From Aeromonas diversa CDC 2478-85 (GTDB lineage: Bacteria > Pseudomonadota > Gammaproteobacteria > Enterobacterales > Aeromonadaceae): 64,000 nucleotides of DNA. Under the pieces are notes generated by a model, which worked only from the letters and a program-made list of their open reading frames with translations, searched no databases and was not told the DNA's origin. The stretch is taken from assembly GCF_000819805.1 (NCBI RefSeq), contig NZ_CDCE01000035.1, positions 96,452 to 160,451 of the forward strand. The letters are read 5' to 3'. The translations under genes were made by a program, and so were the position numbers. This document shows positions 39,021-50,708 of the stretch, in pieces. How positions within the stretch are numbered: position 1 is the stretch's first letter; the number at the start of each line of letters is the position of its first letter.

Positions 39021-40073
39021 TCACTTGCGAAGCGGCAGATGGATGGAGAATTCGGTGTGACCGGGCCAGCTGATGCACTCGATGCGCCCCCTGTGCTGGT
39101 CGATCAGGTTCTGGGCGATGGAGAGACCGAGCCCGGTGCCTCCCTCCTTGCCGGTCACCATGGGGTAGAAGAGGGTGTCGCGGATCGCCTCAGGGATGCC
39201 GGGGCCGTTATCGATGATCTTGATCTCGGCCGCCAGTCGGTAGCGCTGGCCGTGGATGGTGACCTGGAAGGCGGTGCGGGTACGCAGGCGGATCTCGCCG
39301 TGCTGCCCCAACGCCTCGGCGGCATTGCGCACTATGTTGAGGAAGGCCTGCTGTAACTGATCCGGCTCCATCTCGAAGTCGGGAATGCTGGGGTCATAAT
39401 CCCGCTCGATGCGGATGCCGGGCGGGAGTTCCAGCTCCACCAGACGGCGCACCTGTTCCAGCACCGAGTGCACGTTGTGGACCTTGTGCTGACCGGGGCG
39501 CTGGGGGCCGAGCAGTCGATCCACCAAGGCGCGCAGGCGATCTGCCTGCTCGATGATGATGCCCGTGTATTCGCGCAGGGAAGGGTCGGGCAGCTCTCGC
39601 TGCAGCAGTTGGGCGGCGCCGCGCAGACCACCCAGGGGGTTCTTGATCTCGTGGGCCAGGCCGCGCACCAGCTCCTTGGCAGCCTGCTGCTGGGCGTGTT
39701 GCTGCAGCTCCTGGCTGATCCGTTTCTGCTGATCTATCTTGCGCAGCTCCACCAGCATCAGGCGCTGCTCATGGTCGGCCAGCGGGGTGGCGCTGAGTTC
39801 GACCAGGCGAGGCTCCCCCTCGACCACCAGGGTCACCTCGTTGTCGGTAAAGCCCTGCCCAGTGGTGAGCCCCCGGCGCAACCGCTGCAAATCGAGCGAG
39901 ATGTGTTCGAGTAGCTGGGGAAACTCGATGCCGATGAGACGGCGCTCGCTTAAGGAGAGGAGTTGCTCGGCGGCCGGATTGACGTAGTGAATACAGAGCC
40001 GTTCATCGATCAGGATGACGGCGGTGAGCAAGTTGTCGAGTACGACCTGGGCTTGAGCGGAGCGGGTGGGCAC
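39021..40073 (-). CDS. glnL: Nitrogen sensor kinase NtrB (GlnL)
   Basis: Histidine kinase/phosphatase for NtrC, controlled by PII. GTG at 40073 with GGGAG six bases upstream gives 350 residues (E. coli 349). It has a PAS domain (about residues 10-110), the phospho-acceptor His in [12 protein letters not shown] and the HATPase_c boxes ([28 protein letters not shown]). It is cytoplasmic, with no membrane segment. glnG starts 8 bp after its stop. Confidence 0.96.
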   Translation of the reverse strand: MPTRSAQAQVVLDNLLTAVILIDERLCIHYVNPAAEQLLSLSERRLIGIEFPQLLEHISLDLQRLRRGLTTGQGFTDNEVTLVVEGEPRLVELSATPLADHEQRLMLVELRKIDQQKRISQELQQHAQQQAAKELVRGLAHEIKNPLGGLRGAAQLLQRELPDPSLREYTGIIIEQADRLRALVDRLLGPQRPGQHKVHNVHSVLEQVRRLVELELPPGIRIERDYDPSIPDFEMEPDQLQQAFLNIVRNAAEALGQHGEIRLRTRTAFQVTIHGQRYRLAAEIKIIDNGPGIPEAIRDTLFYPMVTGKEGGTGLGLSIAQNLIDQHRGRIECISWPGHTEFSIHLPLRK

Positions 40074-40142
40074 GGGTTTCTCCCTGAAACGGTGCTTTGC
40101 ACCATGTTGGTGCATTCAGTCTACCCGCTCCGGTGCACCGGG

Positions 40143-40706
40143 TCATCCCCCCTTGGCTTTCGGTTCGGGTTTGGGCTTGTTGTCCACCTTGGCGCGGTGC
40201 AGGTAGAAAGTCACAACAGGGGATTTAGCAAGGATCGTACCGTTCTCACCGACCACTTCGACCATGGCCTCATGAGCGCCGCGGTCCAGATTCTCCAACC
40301 TGAGGGCGAGGCTGTTCTTTACTTGGCCTGTGTGCTTGCCATCGAGTTTGAGCCTCATCTCGTACTGAGCGGGGGGCTGAGGGGTGATGGCCGCCTGAAA
40401 CACCACGTTACCCGTGTTGTCCCGCAGGGTACTGCCCGCTTCCGGAGTGATGAGTGCAACCTGAAGTTCCTTCTTCTTGTCGGCCTGCTCTTTACCCGTC
40501 AGGCGATCGTAGTCTGCGACCTGCACCATGTTGGGGCTGGGTCCGACCGAGGGGGCCACATCGAGATTGACGGGGCGGGCCTGCTTGCCGGGGGGGGCGC
40601 TGTCACTGTAGTGGATCACGCCGTTGGCATCGGTCCAGGTGTAGATCTGCGGCTCGGCGGCTGGCAGGGCCAGGGGTAGCAGCAGAAGCCAAAGTAATCT
40701 CCTCAT
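40143..40706 (-). CDS. DUF4124 domain periplasmic protein
   Basis: A 187-residue protein with an N-terminal signal peptide (MRRLLWLLLLPLALPAAEP) and a DUF4124 domain (IYTWTDANGVIHYSDSAPPG near residues 20-40). The C-terminal part is an Ig-like sheet region ending in a Lys/Pro-rich tail. The function is unknown. It lies between glnA and glnL, a place that is empty in E. coli, and is co-directional with both. Confidence 0.88.
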   Translation of the reverse strand: MRRLLWLLLLPLALPAAEPQIYTWTDANGVIHYSDSAPPGKQARPVNLDVAPSVGPSPNMVQVADYDRLTGKEQADKKKELQVALITPEAGSTLRDNTGNVVFQAAITPQPPAQYEMRLKLDGKHTGQVKNSLALRLENLDRGAHEAMVEVVGENGTILAKSPVVTFYLHRAKVDNKPKPEPKAKGG

Positions 40707-40756
40707 GGGGCCATCCTTGTGCTCGGGTTTTGTTCAAAGCCTATCAGATGTGCAAT

Positions 40757-40784
40757 AAAAAACCCGCCACGACGGGCGGGTTTT
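40757..40784 (-). terminator. glnA terminator
   Basis: AACCCGCC (40761-40768) pairs with GGCGGGTT (40775-40782); on the minus strand it is followed by a T-run. It limits readthrough from glnA into the DUF4124 gene and glnLG. Confidence 0.88.
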
Positions 40785-40800
40785 GCCAGCAAGCGGGTGT

Positions 40801-42210
40801 TTACAGGGAGTAGTAGAGCTCGAACTCGACCGGGTGCGGGGTCATGCGCACGCGATCCACGTCGGCCTGCTTAAGCTCCAGGTAGGCGTTGATGAAGTCG
40901 TCGCTGAACACGCCGCCGCGGGTCAGGAACTCGCGGTCTGCATCCAGTGCAGCCAGGGCCTCGTCCAGAGAGCCGGCCACGGTCGGGATCTCGGCCGCTT
41001 CTTCAGCCGGCAGATCGTACAGGTTCTTGTCCATGGCATCGCCCGGATGGATCCTGTTCATGATGCCGTCCAGACCGGCCATCAGCTGGGCTGCGAAGGC
41101 CAGATAGGGGTTGGCACAGGGATCCGGGAAGCGCACTTCGATACGACGACCTTTCGGGCTCGGCACTACCGGGATACGGATGGAGGCGGAACGGTTGCGG
41201 GCGGAGTAGGCCAGCATGACCGGTGCCTCGTAGCCCGGTACCAGACGCTTGTAGGAGTTGGTGGTCGGGTTGGTGAAGGCGTTCAGTGCCTTGGCGTGCT
41301 TGATGATACCGCCGATGTAGAACAGGGCAGTTTCGGACAGGCCGCCATACAGGTCACCGGCGAACAGGTTGACACCGTTCTTGGCCAGGGACTGGTGGCA
41401 GTGCATGCCGGAGCCGTTGTCACCGAACATGGGTTTCGGCATGAAGGTGACGGTTTTGTTGTAGGCGTGGGCCACGTTATGGATCACGTACTTCAGCACC
41501 TGCACTTCGTCAGCCTTCTTGGTCAGGGTGTTGAAGCGGGTGGCGATCTCGTTCTGGCCGGCGGTGGCCACTTCGTGGTGGTGCGCCTCCACAACCTGAC
41601 CCATCTCTTCCAGGATCAGACACATGGCGGCACGGATATCCTGAGAGGAGTCAACCGGAGCAACCGGGAAGTAACCCCCCTTGACCATGGGGCGGTGGCC
41701 CTTGTTGCCGTGCTCGTAGTCGGTACCCGAGTTCCATGCGGCTTCTTCGGACTCGATCTTCACGAAGGTGTGGCCCATGGTGGTGGAGAAGCGGATATCG
41801 TCAAACATGAAGAATTCCGGCTCCGGCCCGAACAGGACGGTATCGGCGATGCCGCTGGACTTCAGGAAGTCCTCGGCGCGCTTGGCAATGGAGCGAGGGT
41901 CGCGGTCGTAACCCTGCATGGTTGCGGGCTCCAGCACGTCGCAGACGATGTTCAGGGTGGTCTCTTCGGTGAAGGGATCCAGCTTGGCGGTAGAGGCATC
42001 CGGCATCAGCACCATGTCAGACTCATTGATGCCCTTCCAGCCGCCGATGGAGGAGCCATCGAACATCTTGCCGTCTTCGAAGAAGTCTTCGTCGACCTGG
42101 TGGGAAGGGATAGAGACATGCTGTTCCTTACCCTTGGTATCGGTAAAGCGCAGGTCGACAAACTTGACTTCGTGTTCCTTGATCAGGGCCAAAACGTTCT
42201 GGGCTGACAT
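40801..42210 (-). CDS. glnA: Glutamine synthetase type I
   Basis: ATP-dependent glutamine synthesis from glutamate and ammonia. ATG at 42210 with GGAGG gives 469 residues. The adenylylation site Tyr is in KNLYDLP, which places it in the GSI-beta group regulated by GlnE. The ATP-binding and Asp50-loop signatures ([17 protein letters not shown]) and [11 protein letters not shown] are intact. It is divergent from typA, as in E. coli. Confidence 0.98.
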   Translation of the reverse strand: MSAQNVLALIKEHEVKFVDLRFTDTKGKEQHVSIPSHQVDEDFFEDGKMFDGSSIGGWKGINESDMVLMPDASTAKLDPFTEETTLNIVCDVLEPATMQGYDRDPRSIAKRAEDFLKSSGIADTVLFGPEPEFFMFDDIRFSTTMGHTFVKIESEEAAWNSGTDYEHGNKGHRPMVKGGYFPVAPVDSSQDIRAAMCLILEEMGQVVEAHHHEVATAGQNEIATRFNTLTKKADEVQVLKYVIHNVAHAYNKTVTFMPKPMFGDNGSGMHCHQSLAKNGVNLFAGDLYGGLSETALFYIGGIIKHAKALNAFTNPTTNSYKRLVPGYEAPVMLAYSARNRSASIRIPVVPSPKGRRIEVRFPDPCANPYLAFAAQLMAGLDGIMNRIHPGDAMDKNLYDLPAEEAAEIPTVAGSLDEALAALDADREFLTRGGVFSDDFINAYLELKQADVDRVRMTPHPVEFELYYSL

Positions 42211-42269
42211 CGTGCGTAACCTCCGGTGTTTGAAACGGGTGCGGGTGAGAGCTTCTTCCGACAAACTAA

Positions 42270-42285
42270 GCGAGTATCGTGCCAA
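42270..42285 (-). promoter_or_regulatory. Sigma-54 promoter of glnA
   Basis: On the minus strand TTGGCACGATACTCGC: the -24 GG and -12 GC are correctly spaced. E. coli glnAp2 (TTGGCACAGATTTCGC, from memory) is nearly identical. The predicted start is near 42258. Confidence 0.88.
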
Positions 42286-42358
42286 CTCTGTGACACCTTG
42301 ATTTCAGTGCCTCAGGGTAGGGCATACCTGCTTCTTAATGGCGCAGTGGTGCAGGTTT

Positions 42359-42396
42359 TGCACCAAAATGATGCGTTGATGGATCATTATGGTGCG
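42359..42396. promoter_or_regulatory. Tandem NtrC-binding sites upstream of glnA
   Basis: Site 1 (42359-42375) TGCACC-AAAAT-GATGCG and site 2 (42380-42396) TGGATC-ATTAT-GGTGCG fit TGCACY-N5-GGTGCA with a few mismatches. Their centres lie about -109 and -130 from the predicted sigma-54 start and are 21 bp (two helical turns) apart, which suits an NtrC enhancer. Confidence 0.75.
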
Positions 42397-42558
42397 CCTG
42401 ATGACCGAGTGCTCCAAAAGAGTATCAGAGCAGGGAGCGGAGCAGGTTGCTTTGATCCTGATCGGTGACAGATGTCGAGGGACGAGCAATTCTGCTAGGA
42501 AGATCACAAACACAAGAGTACAATTACCGCCCAATTTTACCCGGTAATTGAGGCGAGA

Positions 42559-44379
42559 ATGTTAGAAAAGCTCCGCAATATTGCGATTATTGCGCACGTT
42601 GACCACGGCAAGACCACCCTGGTTGATAAACTGCTGCAGCAGTCCGGCACCCTGGACCGTGGCAGTGAAGGCCAGGAACGAGTCATGGACTCCAACGACC
42701 TGGAGCGTGAACGCGGCATTACCATTCTCGCCAAGAACACCGCGATCCGCTGGAACGACTACCGCATCAACATCGTCGACACCCCGGGTCACGCCGACTT
42801 CGGTGGCGAGGTAGAGCGCGTGCTCTCCATGGTTGACTCCGTACTGCTGCTGGTGGACGCCGTTGACGGCCCGATGCCGCAGACTCGCTTCGTGACCCAG
42901 AAGGCGTTTGCCCATGGTCTGAAGCCGATCGTCGTGGTTAACAAGGTTGACCGTCCGGGTGCACGCCCTGACTGGGTTATCGATCAGGTATTCGACCTGT
43001 TCGACAACCTGGGTGCCACCGACGAGCAGCTGGACTTCCCGATCGTCTACGCCTCCGCCCTGAACGGCATCGCCGGCATGGAGCCGGACGCCCTGGCCGA
43101 CGACATGAGCCCGCTGTTCCAGGCCATCGTTGACAACGTCTCCGCCCCGGACGCCGATCCGGAAGGCGAGTTCCAGATGCAGATCTCCCAGCTGGACTAC
43201 AACTCCTACGTGGGCGTTATCGGTATCGGCCGCATCAAGCGCGGCAGCGTCAAGCCGAACATGCAGGTCACCATCGTCGGTCGTGACGGCAAGACCCGCA
43301 CCGGCAAGGTTGGTCAGGTCCTGGGTTACCTGGGTCTGCAGCGTACCGAGGCACTGAGCGCCCAAGCGGGCGACATCATCGCCATCACCGGTCTCGGCGA
43401 GCTGAAGATCTCCGACACCATCTGCTCCAACGCCGCCGTCGAGGCCATGAAGCCCCTGACCGTTGACGAGCCGACCGTGACCATGACCTTCCAGGTCAAC
43501 ACCTCCCCGTTCGCCGGCAAGGAAGGGAAGTTCGTCACCTCCCGTAACATCCGTGAGCGTCTGGATCAGGAGCTGGTGCACAACGTGGCACTGCGCGTCG
43601 AAGACACCGAAGATCCGGACAAGTTCCGCGTCTCCGGTCGTGGCGAACTGCACCTGGGCATCCTCATCGAGAACATGCGTCGCGAAGGTTACGAGCTGGC
43701 CGTATCCCGTCCGGAAGTAATCCTGCGCGAAGAGAACGGCGTCAAGATGGAACCCATCGAGACCCTGACCGTCGACATCGAAGAGCAGAACCAGGGCTCC
43801 GTGATGGAGAAGCTGGGTGAGCGTAAGGCCGAACTGCGTGACATGGTGCCGGACGGCAAGGGTCGCGTGCGTCTCGACTACGTCATTCCGGCCCGTGGCC
43901 TGATCGGCTTCCAGACCGAGTTCATGACCCTGACCTCCGGTACTGGCCTGCTCTATCACACCTTCGACCACTACGGCGAATTCCGTGGCGGCAGCATCGG
44001 CCAGCGTCAGAACGGCGTGCTGATCTCCAACGCCACCGGTAAGGCACTGGGCTTCGCCCTGTTCAGCCTGCAGGATCGCGGCCGTCTGATGATCGGTCAC
44101 GCCACCGAGGTGTACGAAGGCCAGGTGATCGGCATCCACACCCGCTCCAACGACCTGACTGTTAACTGCCTCAAGGGCAAGCAGCTGACCAACATGCGTG
44201 CCTCCGGTACCGATGAGGCCATCGTGCTGACCCCGCCGGTCAAGATGACTCTGGAGCAAGCGCTCGAGTTCATCGATGACGACGAGCTGGTTGAAGTGAC
44301 GCCGAAGAGCATCCGGGTTCGCAAGAAGCTGCTGACCGAGAACGATCGCAAGCGCGCCGGTCGTAACAAAGAAGATTAA
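42559..44379 (+). CDS. typA: Ribosome-associated translational GTPase TypA/BipA
   Basis: Elongation-factor-like GTPase for ribosome assembly and stress. The 606-residue protein has G1 [10 protein letters not shown]3 DTPGH and G4 NKVD, followed by EF-G-like domains and the unique C-terminal domain ([20 protein letters not shown]). ATG at 42559. Confidence 0.98.
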   Translation: MLEKLRNIAIIAHVDHGKTTLVDKLLQQSGTLDRGSEGQERVMDSNDLERERGITILAKNTAIRWNDYRINIVDTPGHADFGGEVERVLSMVDSVLLLVDAVDGPMPQTRFVTQKAFAHGLKPIVVVNKVDRPGARPDWVIDQVFDLFDNLGATDEQLDFPIVYASALNGIAGMEPDALADDMSPLFQAIVDNVSAPDADPEGEFQMQISQLDYNSYVGVIGIGRIKRGSVKPNMQVTIVGRDGKTRTGKVGQVLGYLGLQRTEALSAQAGDIIAITGLGELKISDTICSNAAVEAMKPLTVDEPTVTMTFQVNTSPFAGKEGKFVTSRNIRERLDQELVHNVALRVEDTEDPDKFRVSGRGELHLGILIENMRREGYELAVSRPEVILREENGVKMEPIETLTVDIEEQNQGSVMEKLGERKAELRDMVPDGKGRVRLDYVIPARGLIGFQTEFMTLTSGTGLLYHTFDHYGEFRGGSIGQRQNGVLISNATGKALGFALFSLQDRGRLMIGHATEVYEGQVIGIHTRSNDLTVNCLKGKQLTNMRASGTDEAIVLTPPVKMTLEQALEFIDDDELVEVTPKSIRVRKKLLTENDRKRAGRNKED

Positions 44380-44401
44380 TTCGCAGCCGTTGCGAGATAA
44401 G

Positions 44402-44427
44402 AAGGGGCCCCATGGGCCCCTTTCCTT
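44402..44427 (+). terminator. typA terminator
   Basis: AAGGGGCCC (44402-44410) pairs with GGGCCCCTT (44414-44422), CAT loop, followed by TCCTTTTTT. Confidence 0.88.
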
Positions 44428-44491
44428 TTTTGCCCCTGGCGCCCCCCTCTGCCACAATGGCGCCTTAGACCGTATCCAAGAGACACTAAGC

Positions 44492-45364
44492 ATGCCTGAG
44501 AGACTGAGTACTGCCGCCCGGGCCGGCCTGCTCTTCCTGCGCCGCGACGGGCGTCACTTCGCCGAGTTCGTCTGGGGGCGATTCCAACAAGATCGCCTGA
44601 CCGTCACGGCCGGCTACCTTGCCTATGTGACTCTGCTCTCCCTGGTGCCCATGATAGCCGTGGTGTTCGGCATGATGTCGGCCTTTCCGGTGTTCCAGGG
44701 GGTCAAGCAGGCGCTCGAGCAGTTCGTCTACCACAACTTCGTGCCGACGGCCGGTGAACTGGTGCAGGAGTACATCAACGGCTTCGTGGCCAATGCCACC
44801 AACACCACGGCCGTAGGGATCGGCGCCCTGGTGTTCGTGGCCCTGATGCTGATATCGGCCATCGACAAGAACCTCAACTACATCTGGCGCACTCGCCAGG
44901 GGCGTCCACTCGGGCAGGCGTTTGCCATGTACTGGATGATCCTGACGCTCGGTCCCATCCTGATTGGCGCCAGCATCGCCGTGAGCTCCTACATCGTTTC
45001 ACTGCGCCTCTTCTCCGAGGGGCATCTGTTTGGCCTGGGCTACTGGCTGCTGCGGGGGCTCCCCTTCCTGCTCTCGGTCTTCGCCTTCCTGCTGGTCTAT
45101 ACCGTCGTGCCCACCTGCAAGGTCCGGGTAAGACACGCCCTGATCGGCGCCGTGGTGGCCGCCTCCCTGTTTGAGCTGGCCAAGCGGGGCTTCGCCCTCT
45201 ATATCACCAACTTCCCCTCCTATCAGGCCATCTATGGCGCATTGGCGACCGTGCCGATTCTGTTCGTCTGGGTCTACCTGAGCTGGTTGGTGGTGTTGTT
45301 AGGGGCTGAAGTGACGGCCTGCCTTGGGGAGTACCAGCGGCCAGCGCCCGAGGAGCTCGGCTAA
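44492..45364 (+). CDS. yihY: YihY/BrkB family inner-membrane protein
   Basis: A 290-residue polytopic membrane protein, once misannotated as RNase BN. Start ATG at 44492. About six membrane segments are visible, with the conserved [22 protein letters not shown] region. Length equals E. coli YihY. Function uncertain. Confidence 0.93.
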   Translation: MPERLSTAARAGLLFLRRDGRHFAEFVWGRFQQDRLTVTAGYLAYVTLLSLVPMIAVVFGMMSAFPVFQGVKQALEQFVYHNFVPTAGELVQEYINGFVANATNTTAVGIGALVFVALMLISAIDKNLNYIWRTRQGRPLGQAFAMYWMILTLGPILIGASIAVSSYIVSLRLFSEGHLFGLGYWLLRGLPFLLSVFAFLLVYTVVPTCKVRVRHALIGAVVAASLFELAKRGFALYITNFPSYQAIYGALATVPILFVWVYLSWLVVLLGAEVTACLGEYQRPAPEELG

Positions 45365-45379
45365 GAGAAGATAAAAGAG

Positions 45380-45407
45380 AGAGACCGGCCATAAGGCCGG
45401 TCTCTTT
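45380..45407. terminator. Bidirectional terminator between yihY and uppP
   Basis: An 11-bp stem AGAGACCGGCC with GGCCGGTCTCT (45380-45405), ATAA loop, and short T tracts on both strands. It serves two convergent genes. Confidence 0.9.
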
Positions 45408-45415
45408 GTATGGGG

Positions 45416-46231
45416 TCAGGCCACAAACACCAGGTAGACGGCGAAGGCCACCACGAAGCGGTAGAGGGCGAAGGGGATAAAGTCGAGGCGACGGATCAGG
45501 GCCAGGAAGGTCTTGATGGCAAACATGGCGACCACGAAGGCGGTGACAAAGCCCACCGCAAACATGGGGAGGTCGGCCAGGGAGAGGAAGTCGCGGCTCT
45601 TGTAGAGATCGAGGCCGCTGGCCGCCACCATCATGGGGACCGCCAGTATGAAGGAGAACTCGGCCGCCGCCTGGCGACTGATCCCCATCAGCATGCCGCC
45701 GCTGATGGTGGCGCCGGAGCGGGAGAAACCGGGCCACAGGGCCAGGCACTGGAAGCAACCGATACCGAAGGCCTGTTTGTAGCTTATGTCGTCCAGGGTC
45801 TCGGCACGCACCGCGGGGCGGGCCTTCTCGGCGATGATGAGCAGGATGCCGCCGGCCACCAGGGCGTACATGACGGTGACCGGTCCAAACAGGTTGGCCT
45901 TGATCCAGCTGTGGATCATCAGCCCGATCACCACGGCCGGCAGCATGCCGAGGATGATGTGCACCAGGGAGAGGGTGGCATGATCCTGAGGGGGCTTCTG
46001 TCCGAAGTGGATGCCGATGAGGCCGAACAGGCGACGCCAAAACACAGCCACCACCGCCAGGATGGAGCCGAGTTGGATCACCACCTCGAAGGTGGCGGCC
46101 TTGGGGCCTTCGAAGCCGAGCAGGTGGCCGACGATGATCATGTGGCCGGTAGAGGAGACGGGAAGGAATTCGGTCAAGCCTTCCACCACGCCCAAAATAA
46201 AGGCGACGAGTAGGGTATAGGTGTCAGTCAT
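45416..46231 (-). CDS. uppP: Undecaprenyl-diphosphate phosphatase UppP (BacA)
   Basis: Recycles undecaprenyl pyrophosphate for cell-wall and LPS synthesis; gives bacitracin resistance when overproduced. ATG at 46231 gives 271 residues. The catalytic motifs are [14 protein letters not shown] and [13 protein letters not shown]. About eight membrane segments. An ATG 12 codons upstream lacks a ribosome site. Confidence 0.96.
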   Translation of the reverse strand: MTDTYTLLVAFILGVVEGLTEFLPVSSTGHMIIVGHLLGFEGPKAATFEVVIQLGSILAVVAVFWRRLFGLIGIHFGQKPPQDHATLSLVHIILGMLPAVVIGLMIHSWIKANLFGPVTVMYALVAGGILLIIAEKARPAVRAETLDDISYKQAFGIGCFQCLALWPGFSRSGATISGGMLMGISRQAAAEFSFILAVPMMVAASGLDLYKSRDFLSLADLPMFAVGFVTAFVVAMFAIKTFLALIRRLDFIPFALYRFVVAFAVYLVFVA

Positions 46232-46433
46232 GTACTGGGAGCATCCTGGCAATAGGGAGGAAAACATGCCCCTCTACGGAGCGCGCCTATATTGCGGCAA
46301 GGCCGGCATGGATGCCATGAAAAAAATGTGAATGTGGGGGCAGCCATGGCGCCGGTTCAGGGACTGCGGAGGAGTTCGTCAGCAGCGATGCATGGCGCGT
46401 GTGACTCGCTGTGGCGTGGGGGCCAGCGGATGT

Positions 46434-46461
46434 AAAAAGTCCCCAAGGGATGCTCGGGGAC
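46434..46461 (-). terminator. tdh terminator
   Basis: On the minus strand GTCCCC pairs with GGGGAC (46461-46456 with 46444-46439), followed by five T residues. It ends the kbl-tdh transcript. Confidence 0.82.
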
Positions 46462-46494
46462 GTTTCCTTCATGACGGGTTGTGATGTGGGACTA

Positions 46495-47520
46495 TCAGTC
46501 CCAGCTCAGCACGACCTTGCCCGACTGGCCCGAACCCATGGCGTCGAAGCCCTGCTGGAACTCGTCGATGGGGAAGCGATGGGTGATGATGGGGGTGAGA
46601 TCCAGCCCGGACTGGATCAGGCTTGCCATCTTGTACCAGGTCTCGAACATCTCGCGGCCGTAGATCCCCTTGATGAACAAGCCCTTGAAGATCACCTTGT
46701 TCCAGTCGATGGCCATGGTGGAGGGAGGGATGCCGAGCATGGCGATCTTGCCGCCGTGGTTCATCTTGTCGAGCATCTCCTGGAAGGCGGACGGCACGCC
46801 GGACATCTCCAGCCCCACGTCGAAACCTTCGGTCATGCCGAGCTCGTTCATCACGTCGGCCAGCTTCTCCTTGGCCACGTTGACGGCGCGGGTGGCGCCC
46901 ATCTTGCGGGCCAGCTCGAGGCGGTACTCGTTGACGTCGGTGATTACCACGTGGCGGGCGCCGACGTGGCGGCAGACGGCGGCGGCCATGATGCCGATGG
47001 GACCGGCGCCTGTGATGAGCACATCCTCGCCGACCAGATCGAAGGAGAGGGCGGTGTGCACGGCATTGCCGAAGGGATCGAAGATAGAGGCCAGCTCGTC
47101 GGATATGTTATCCGGCAACTTGAAGGCGTTGAAGGCAGGGATCACCAGGTACTCGGCGAAGCTACCCTGGCGGTTGACGCCCACCCCAATGGTGTTGCGG
47201 CACAGATGGGTGCGCCCGGCGCGGCAGTTGCGGCAGTGACCGCAGGTGATGTGCCCCTCACCGGAGACCCGATCGCCGATGGCGAAGCCGCGCACCTCCT
47301 GGCCGATGGCGACCACTTCGCCCACGTACTCGTGGCCGACCACCATGGGGACGGGAATCGTCTTCTGGGACCACTCGTCCCAGTTGTAGATGTGCATGTC
47401 GGTGCCGCAGATGGCGGTCTTGCGGATCTTGATGAGCAGGTCGTTGTGGCCGAGCTCCGGCATGGGGACATCGGTCATCCAGATGCCCTTGGCGGGGTGC
47501 AGCTTGGAGAGTGCTTTCAT
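46495..47520 (-). CDS. tdh: L-threonine 3-dehydrogenase
   Basis: Zinc- and NAD-dependent oxidation of threonine to 2-amino-3-ketobutyrate. ATG at 47520 (after GAAGGAAC) gives 341 residues, as in E. coli. Catalytic zinc Cys is in [14 protein letters not shown], structural zinc cysteines in [15 protein letters not shown] and the NAD-binding [10 protein letters not shown] motif follows. Second in kbl-tdh, behind an intergenic terminator hairpin. Confidence 0.97.
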   Translation of the reverse strand: MKALSKLHPAKGIWMTDVPMPELGHNDLLIKIRKTAICGTDMHIYNWDEWSQKTIPVPMVVGHEYVGEVVAIGQEVRGFAIGDRVSGEGHITCGHCRNCRAGRTHLCRNTIGVGVNRQGSFAEYLVIPAFNAFKLPDNISDELASIFDPFGNAVHTALSFDLVGEDVLITGAGPIGIMAAAVCRHVGARHVVITDVNEYRLELARKMGATRAVNVAKEKLADVMNELGMTEGFDVGLEMSGVPSAFQEMLDKMNHGGKIAMLGIPPSTMAIDWNKVIFKGLFIKGIYGREMFETWYKMASLIQSGLDLTPIITHRFPIDEFQQGFDAMGSGQSGKVVLSWD

Positions 47521-47544
47521 GGTTGTTCCTTCACGATGAATGCC

Positions 47545-47568
47545 AAAAAGGGGGCCATCGGCCCCCTT
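47545..47568 (-). terminator. Intercistronic terminator/attenuator between kbl and tdh
   Basis: On the minus strand AAGGGGGCC pairs with GGCCCCCTT (47568-47560 with 47556-47548), followed by a T-run. It sits inside an operon, so it probably reduces tdh relative to kbl. Confidence 0.8.
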
Positions 47569-47572
47569 GAAA

Positions 47573-48763
<1,191 letters not shown>

Positions 48764-48864
48764 GAGTGATTCCTCGTGGTCGTGGGGGGCTTGCCCAAAG
48801 TGGCAACATATTACTCTGTCTCTCCGGCCACGGGATTCAACTCTTTTTATCTTATTTAAACAAC

Positions 48865-48880
48865 TGTGAAACAGATCACC
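48865..48880. promoter_or_regulatory. CRP-like site upstream of kbl
   Basis: TGTGA-AACAGA-TCACC matches TGTGA-N6-TCACA with one mismatch. It lies about 100 bp upstream of the kbl ATG and overlaps the 3' end of the TetR gene. It would give catabolite control of threonine degradation. Confidence 0.65.
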
Positions 48881-49511
48881 CGGCCAATTCCCGATAATGC
48901 TGTTCGAGACCGGCGATCTGAGGCCTGGCGGCTTCGCGCAGATAGGGGCGCAGGATGAAGAGCACCTTGAGCACTCCCTTGTAGAGTAGCGGCTTGGTGA
49001 TGCGGGTACCGGGAGCCTGGGCTATCTGATAGGCGATCCAGAAGGTCACCACCATCTTGATGGTCTGGCCGAGGGCCGGCATGTCTTCTTCACTCACCTG
49101 TAGCACACCGCCGTCACAGAGACTGCGAAGTAGCCCCTGTACCGAGCTGGCGAGTTGCTCCTGCGCCTTGAGGTACTTCTGCTGCAGCTGCTCATCGCGA
49201 CTCAATATGTCGGGCAGATTGGCGTAGAAGAAACGGAACTGCCACATCAGATAAAAGATGGCATCGAGATAGCCCATCAGGTGCTCGATGCGGATCTCCT
49301 TCTCCTGAACCGGGGCGAAGCTCTCGGCCAGATGCTTGGCATAGTGGTCGAAGATGCTGTGAATGATGTCTTCCTTGTTGCGGAAGTGGTAGTAGAGGTT
49401 GCCGGGGCTGATCCCCAGATGGGCGGCGATGTGGTTGGTGGTGACGTTGCGCTCGCCCTGCTCGTTGAACAGCTCGGTGGCACCATGGATGATCCTGTCT
49501 CTGGTCTTCAT
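48876..49511 (-). CDS. TetR-family transcriptional regulator
   Basis: A 211-residue regulator with an N-terminal helix-turn-helix (residues about 24-45: [20 protein letters not shown]) of TetR type, then a helical ligand domain. The target and ligand are unknown. It is transcribed away from hldD, and the shared 135-bp gap (49512-49646) has an inverted repeat ACACAG-N8-CTGTGT at 49593-49612 that could be its operator. Confidence 0.9.
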   Translation of the reverse strand: MKTRDRIIHGATELFNEQGERNVTTNHIAAHLGISPGNLYYHFRNKEDIIHSIFDHYAKHLAESFAPVQEKEIRIEHLMGYLDAIFYLMWQFRFFYANLPDILSRDEQLQQKYLKAQEQLASSVQGLLRSLCDGGVLQVSEEDMPALGQTIKMVVTFWIAYQIAQAPGTRITKPLLYKGVLKVLFILRPYLREAARPQIAGLEQHYRELAG

Positions 49512-49592
49512 CGTCTCTCTCCCCTGCTCAGGATTCGTCTATGGCTTCTGGGCATGATAAACTTTTCGGCAATTTTCAAATCGCCCACTATA

Positions 49593-49612
49593 CACAGCTT
49601 CACAACTGTGTC
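49593..49612. promoter_or_regulatory. Inverted repeat between the TetR gene and hldD
   Basis: ACACAG (49593-49598) and CTGTGT (49607-49612) are separated by 8 bp, in the divergent promoter region. A TetR operator is plausible but unproven. Confidence 0.35.
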
Positions 49613-49646
49613 ACACGGTGGGCCTTCGCACTAGAGGGTAAGCCCC

Positions 49647-50600
49647 ATGATCGTAGTCACTGGCGGTGCCGGCTTTATCGGCAGCAACCTGGTCAAGCAG
49701 CTGAACGCCCAAGGGCGCACCGACGTGGTGGTGATCGATGATCTCACCGATGGTACCAAGTTCGTCAACATCAGCGATCTCACCATCGCCGACTATATGG
49801 ACAAGGACGAGTTTCAGGCCCGCATCGTCTCTGGCGACGAATTTGAGGAGTGGGACGGCATCGAGGTGATCTTCCACGAAGGTGCCTGTTCGGCCACCAC
49901 AGAGTGGAACGGAAAATTCATCATGGAGGTCAACTACGAGTACTCCAAGGATCTGTTCCACTACTGTATCGAGCGTGAGATCCCCTTCATCTACGCCTCG
50001 TCTGCCGCTACCTATGGCGGTCGCAATGATAATTTCATCGAAGACCCCAGATTCGAGCAACCGCTCAACGTCTATGGCTACTCCAAGCAGCTGTTCGACC
50101 AGTATGTGCGCCGTTGGATGCCTCAGATCAATTCCCAGGTGGTGGGTCTCAAGTACTTCAACGTCTATGGCCCGCGTGAGCAGCACAAGGGCTCCATGGC
50201 CTCTGTCGCCTTCCACCTCAACACCCAGGTGAAGCAGGGACAGAACCCCAAGTTGTTCGAGGGCTGCGACGGCTTTCCGAACGGTGGCCAGATGCGCGAC
50301 TTCATCTATGTGGATGACGTCTGCAAGGTGAATCTCTGGTTCTGGCAGAATCCGGAGCATTCGGGCATCTTCAACTGTGGTACCGGCCGTGCCGAGCCGT
50401 TCCAGAACGTGGCCGAGGCGGTGATTGCCTATCATGGCAAGGGCGAGGTGGAATACATCCCCTTCCCGGATCATCTCAAGGGGCGTTATCAGAGCTTTAC
50501 CCAGGCCGATCTGACCCGCTTGCGCGGCGTCGGCTACGACGGCGAGTTCAAAACCGTTGCCGAAGGGGTGGCGGATTACATGGCCTGGCTCAACCGCTGA
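49647..50600 (+). CDS. hldD: ADP-L-glycero-D-manno-heptose-6-epimerase
   Basis: Last step in making ADP-heptose for the LPS inner core. The 317-residue SDR-fold enzyme has the NADP motif [10 protein letters not shown] and the catalytic YGYSK (Tyr-x-x-x-Lys). It opens the LPS core locus. Confidence 0.97.
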   Translation: MIVVTGGAGFIGSNLVKQLNAQGRTDVVVIDDLTDGTKFVNISDLTIADYMDKDEFQARIVSGDEFEEWDGIEVIFHEGACSATTEWNGKFIMEVNYEYSKDLFHYCIEREIPFIYASSAATYGGRNDNFIEDPRFEQPLNVYGYSKQLFDQYVRRWMPQINSQVVGLKYFNVYGPREQHKGSMASVAFHLNTQVKQGQNPKLFEGCDGFPNGGQMRDFIYVDDVCKVNLWFWQNPEHSGIFNCGTGRAEPFQNVAEAVIAYHGKGEVEYIPFPDHLKGRYQSFTQADLTRLRGVGYDGEFKTVAEGVADYMAWLNR

Positions 50601-50622
50601 GTCGGTCGCCAGATGAGGTGAA

Positions 50623-50657
50623 GAAACCGGAAGCGGGCGACACCCCCTTCCGGTTTC
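50623..50657 (+). terminator. hldD terminator hairpin
   Basis: GAAACCGGAAG (50623-50633) pairs with CTTCCGGTTTC (50647-50657), 13-nt loop. The T-tract is poor, so readthrough into the LPS genes is possible. Confidence 0.6.
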
Positions 50658-50708
50658 TGCTGTCTGCGCTTGTGTGTTCTTTCTCTATTTCTACCGGGTA
50701 ACTGCGCG

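Larger units (their letters stand above)
42211..42558. promoter_or_regulatory. glnA-typA divergent control region
   Basis: A 348-bp gap without a gene. It contains a sigma-54 promoter for glnA and two NtrC-type sites upstream, listed separately. typA promoters toward 42500-42558 are not clear. No other structure was seen. Confidence 0.8.

Noticed and set aside
40783-42207. 474-codon plus-strand frame over glnA
   Set aside because: Antisense shadow of glnA on the minus strand.
42562-44493. 643-codon antisense open frame over typA
   Set aside because: Shadow of the highly conserved typA; His/Gln/Val-rich product typical of antisense translation.
50601-50708. JUMPstart/ops element in front of the LPS genes
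   Set aside because: No GGCGGTAGCGT-like sequence was found in the leader.
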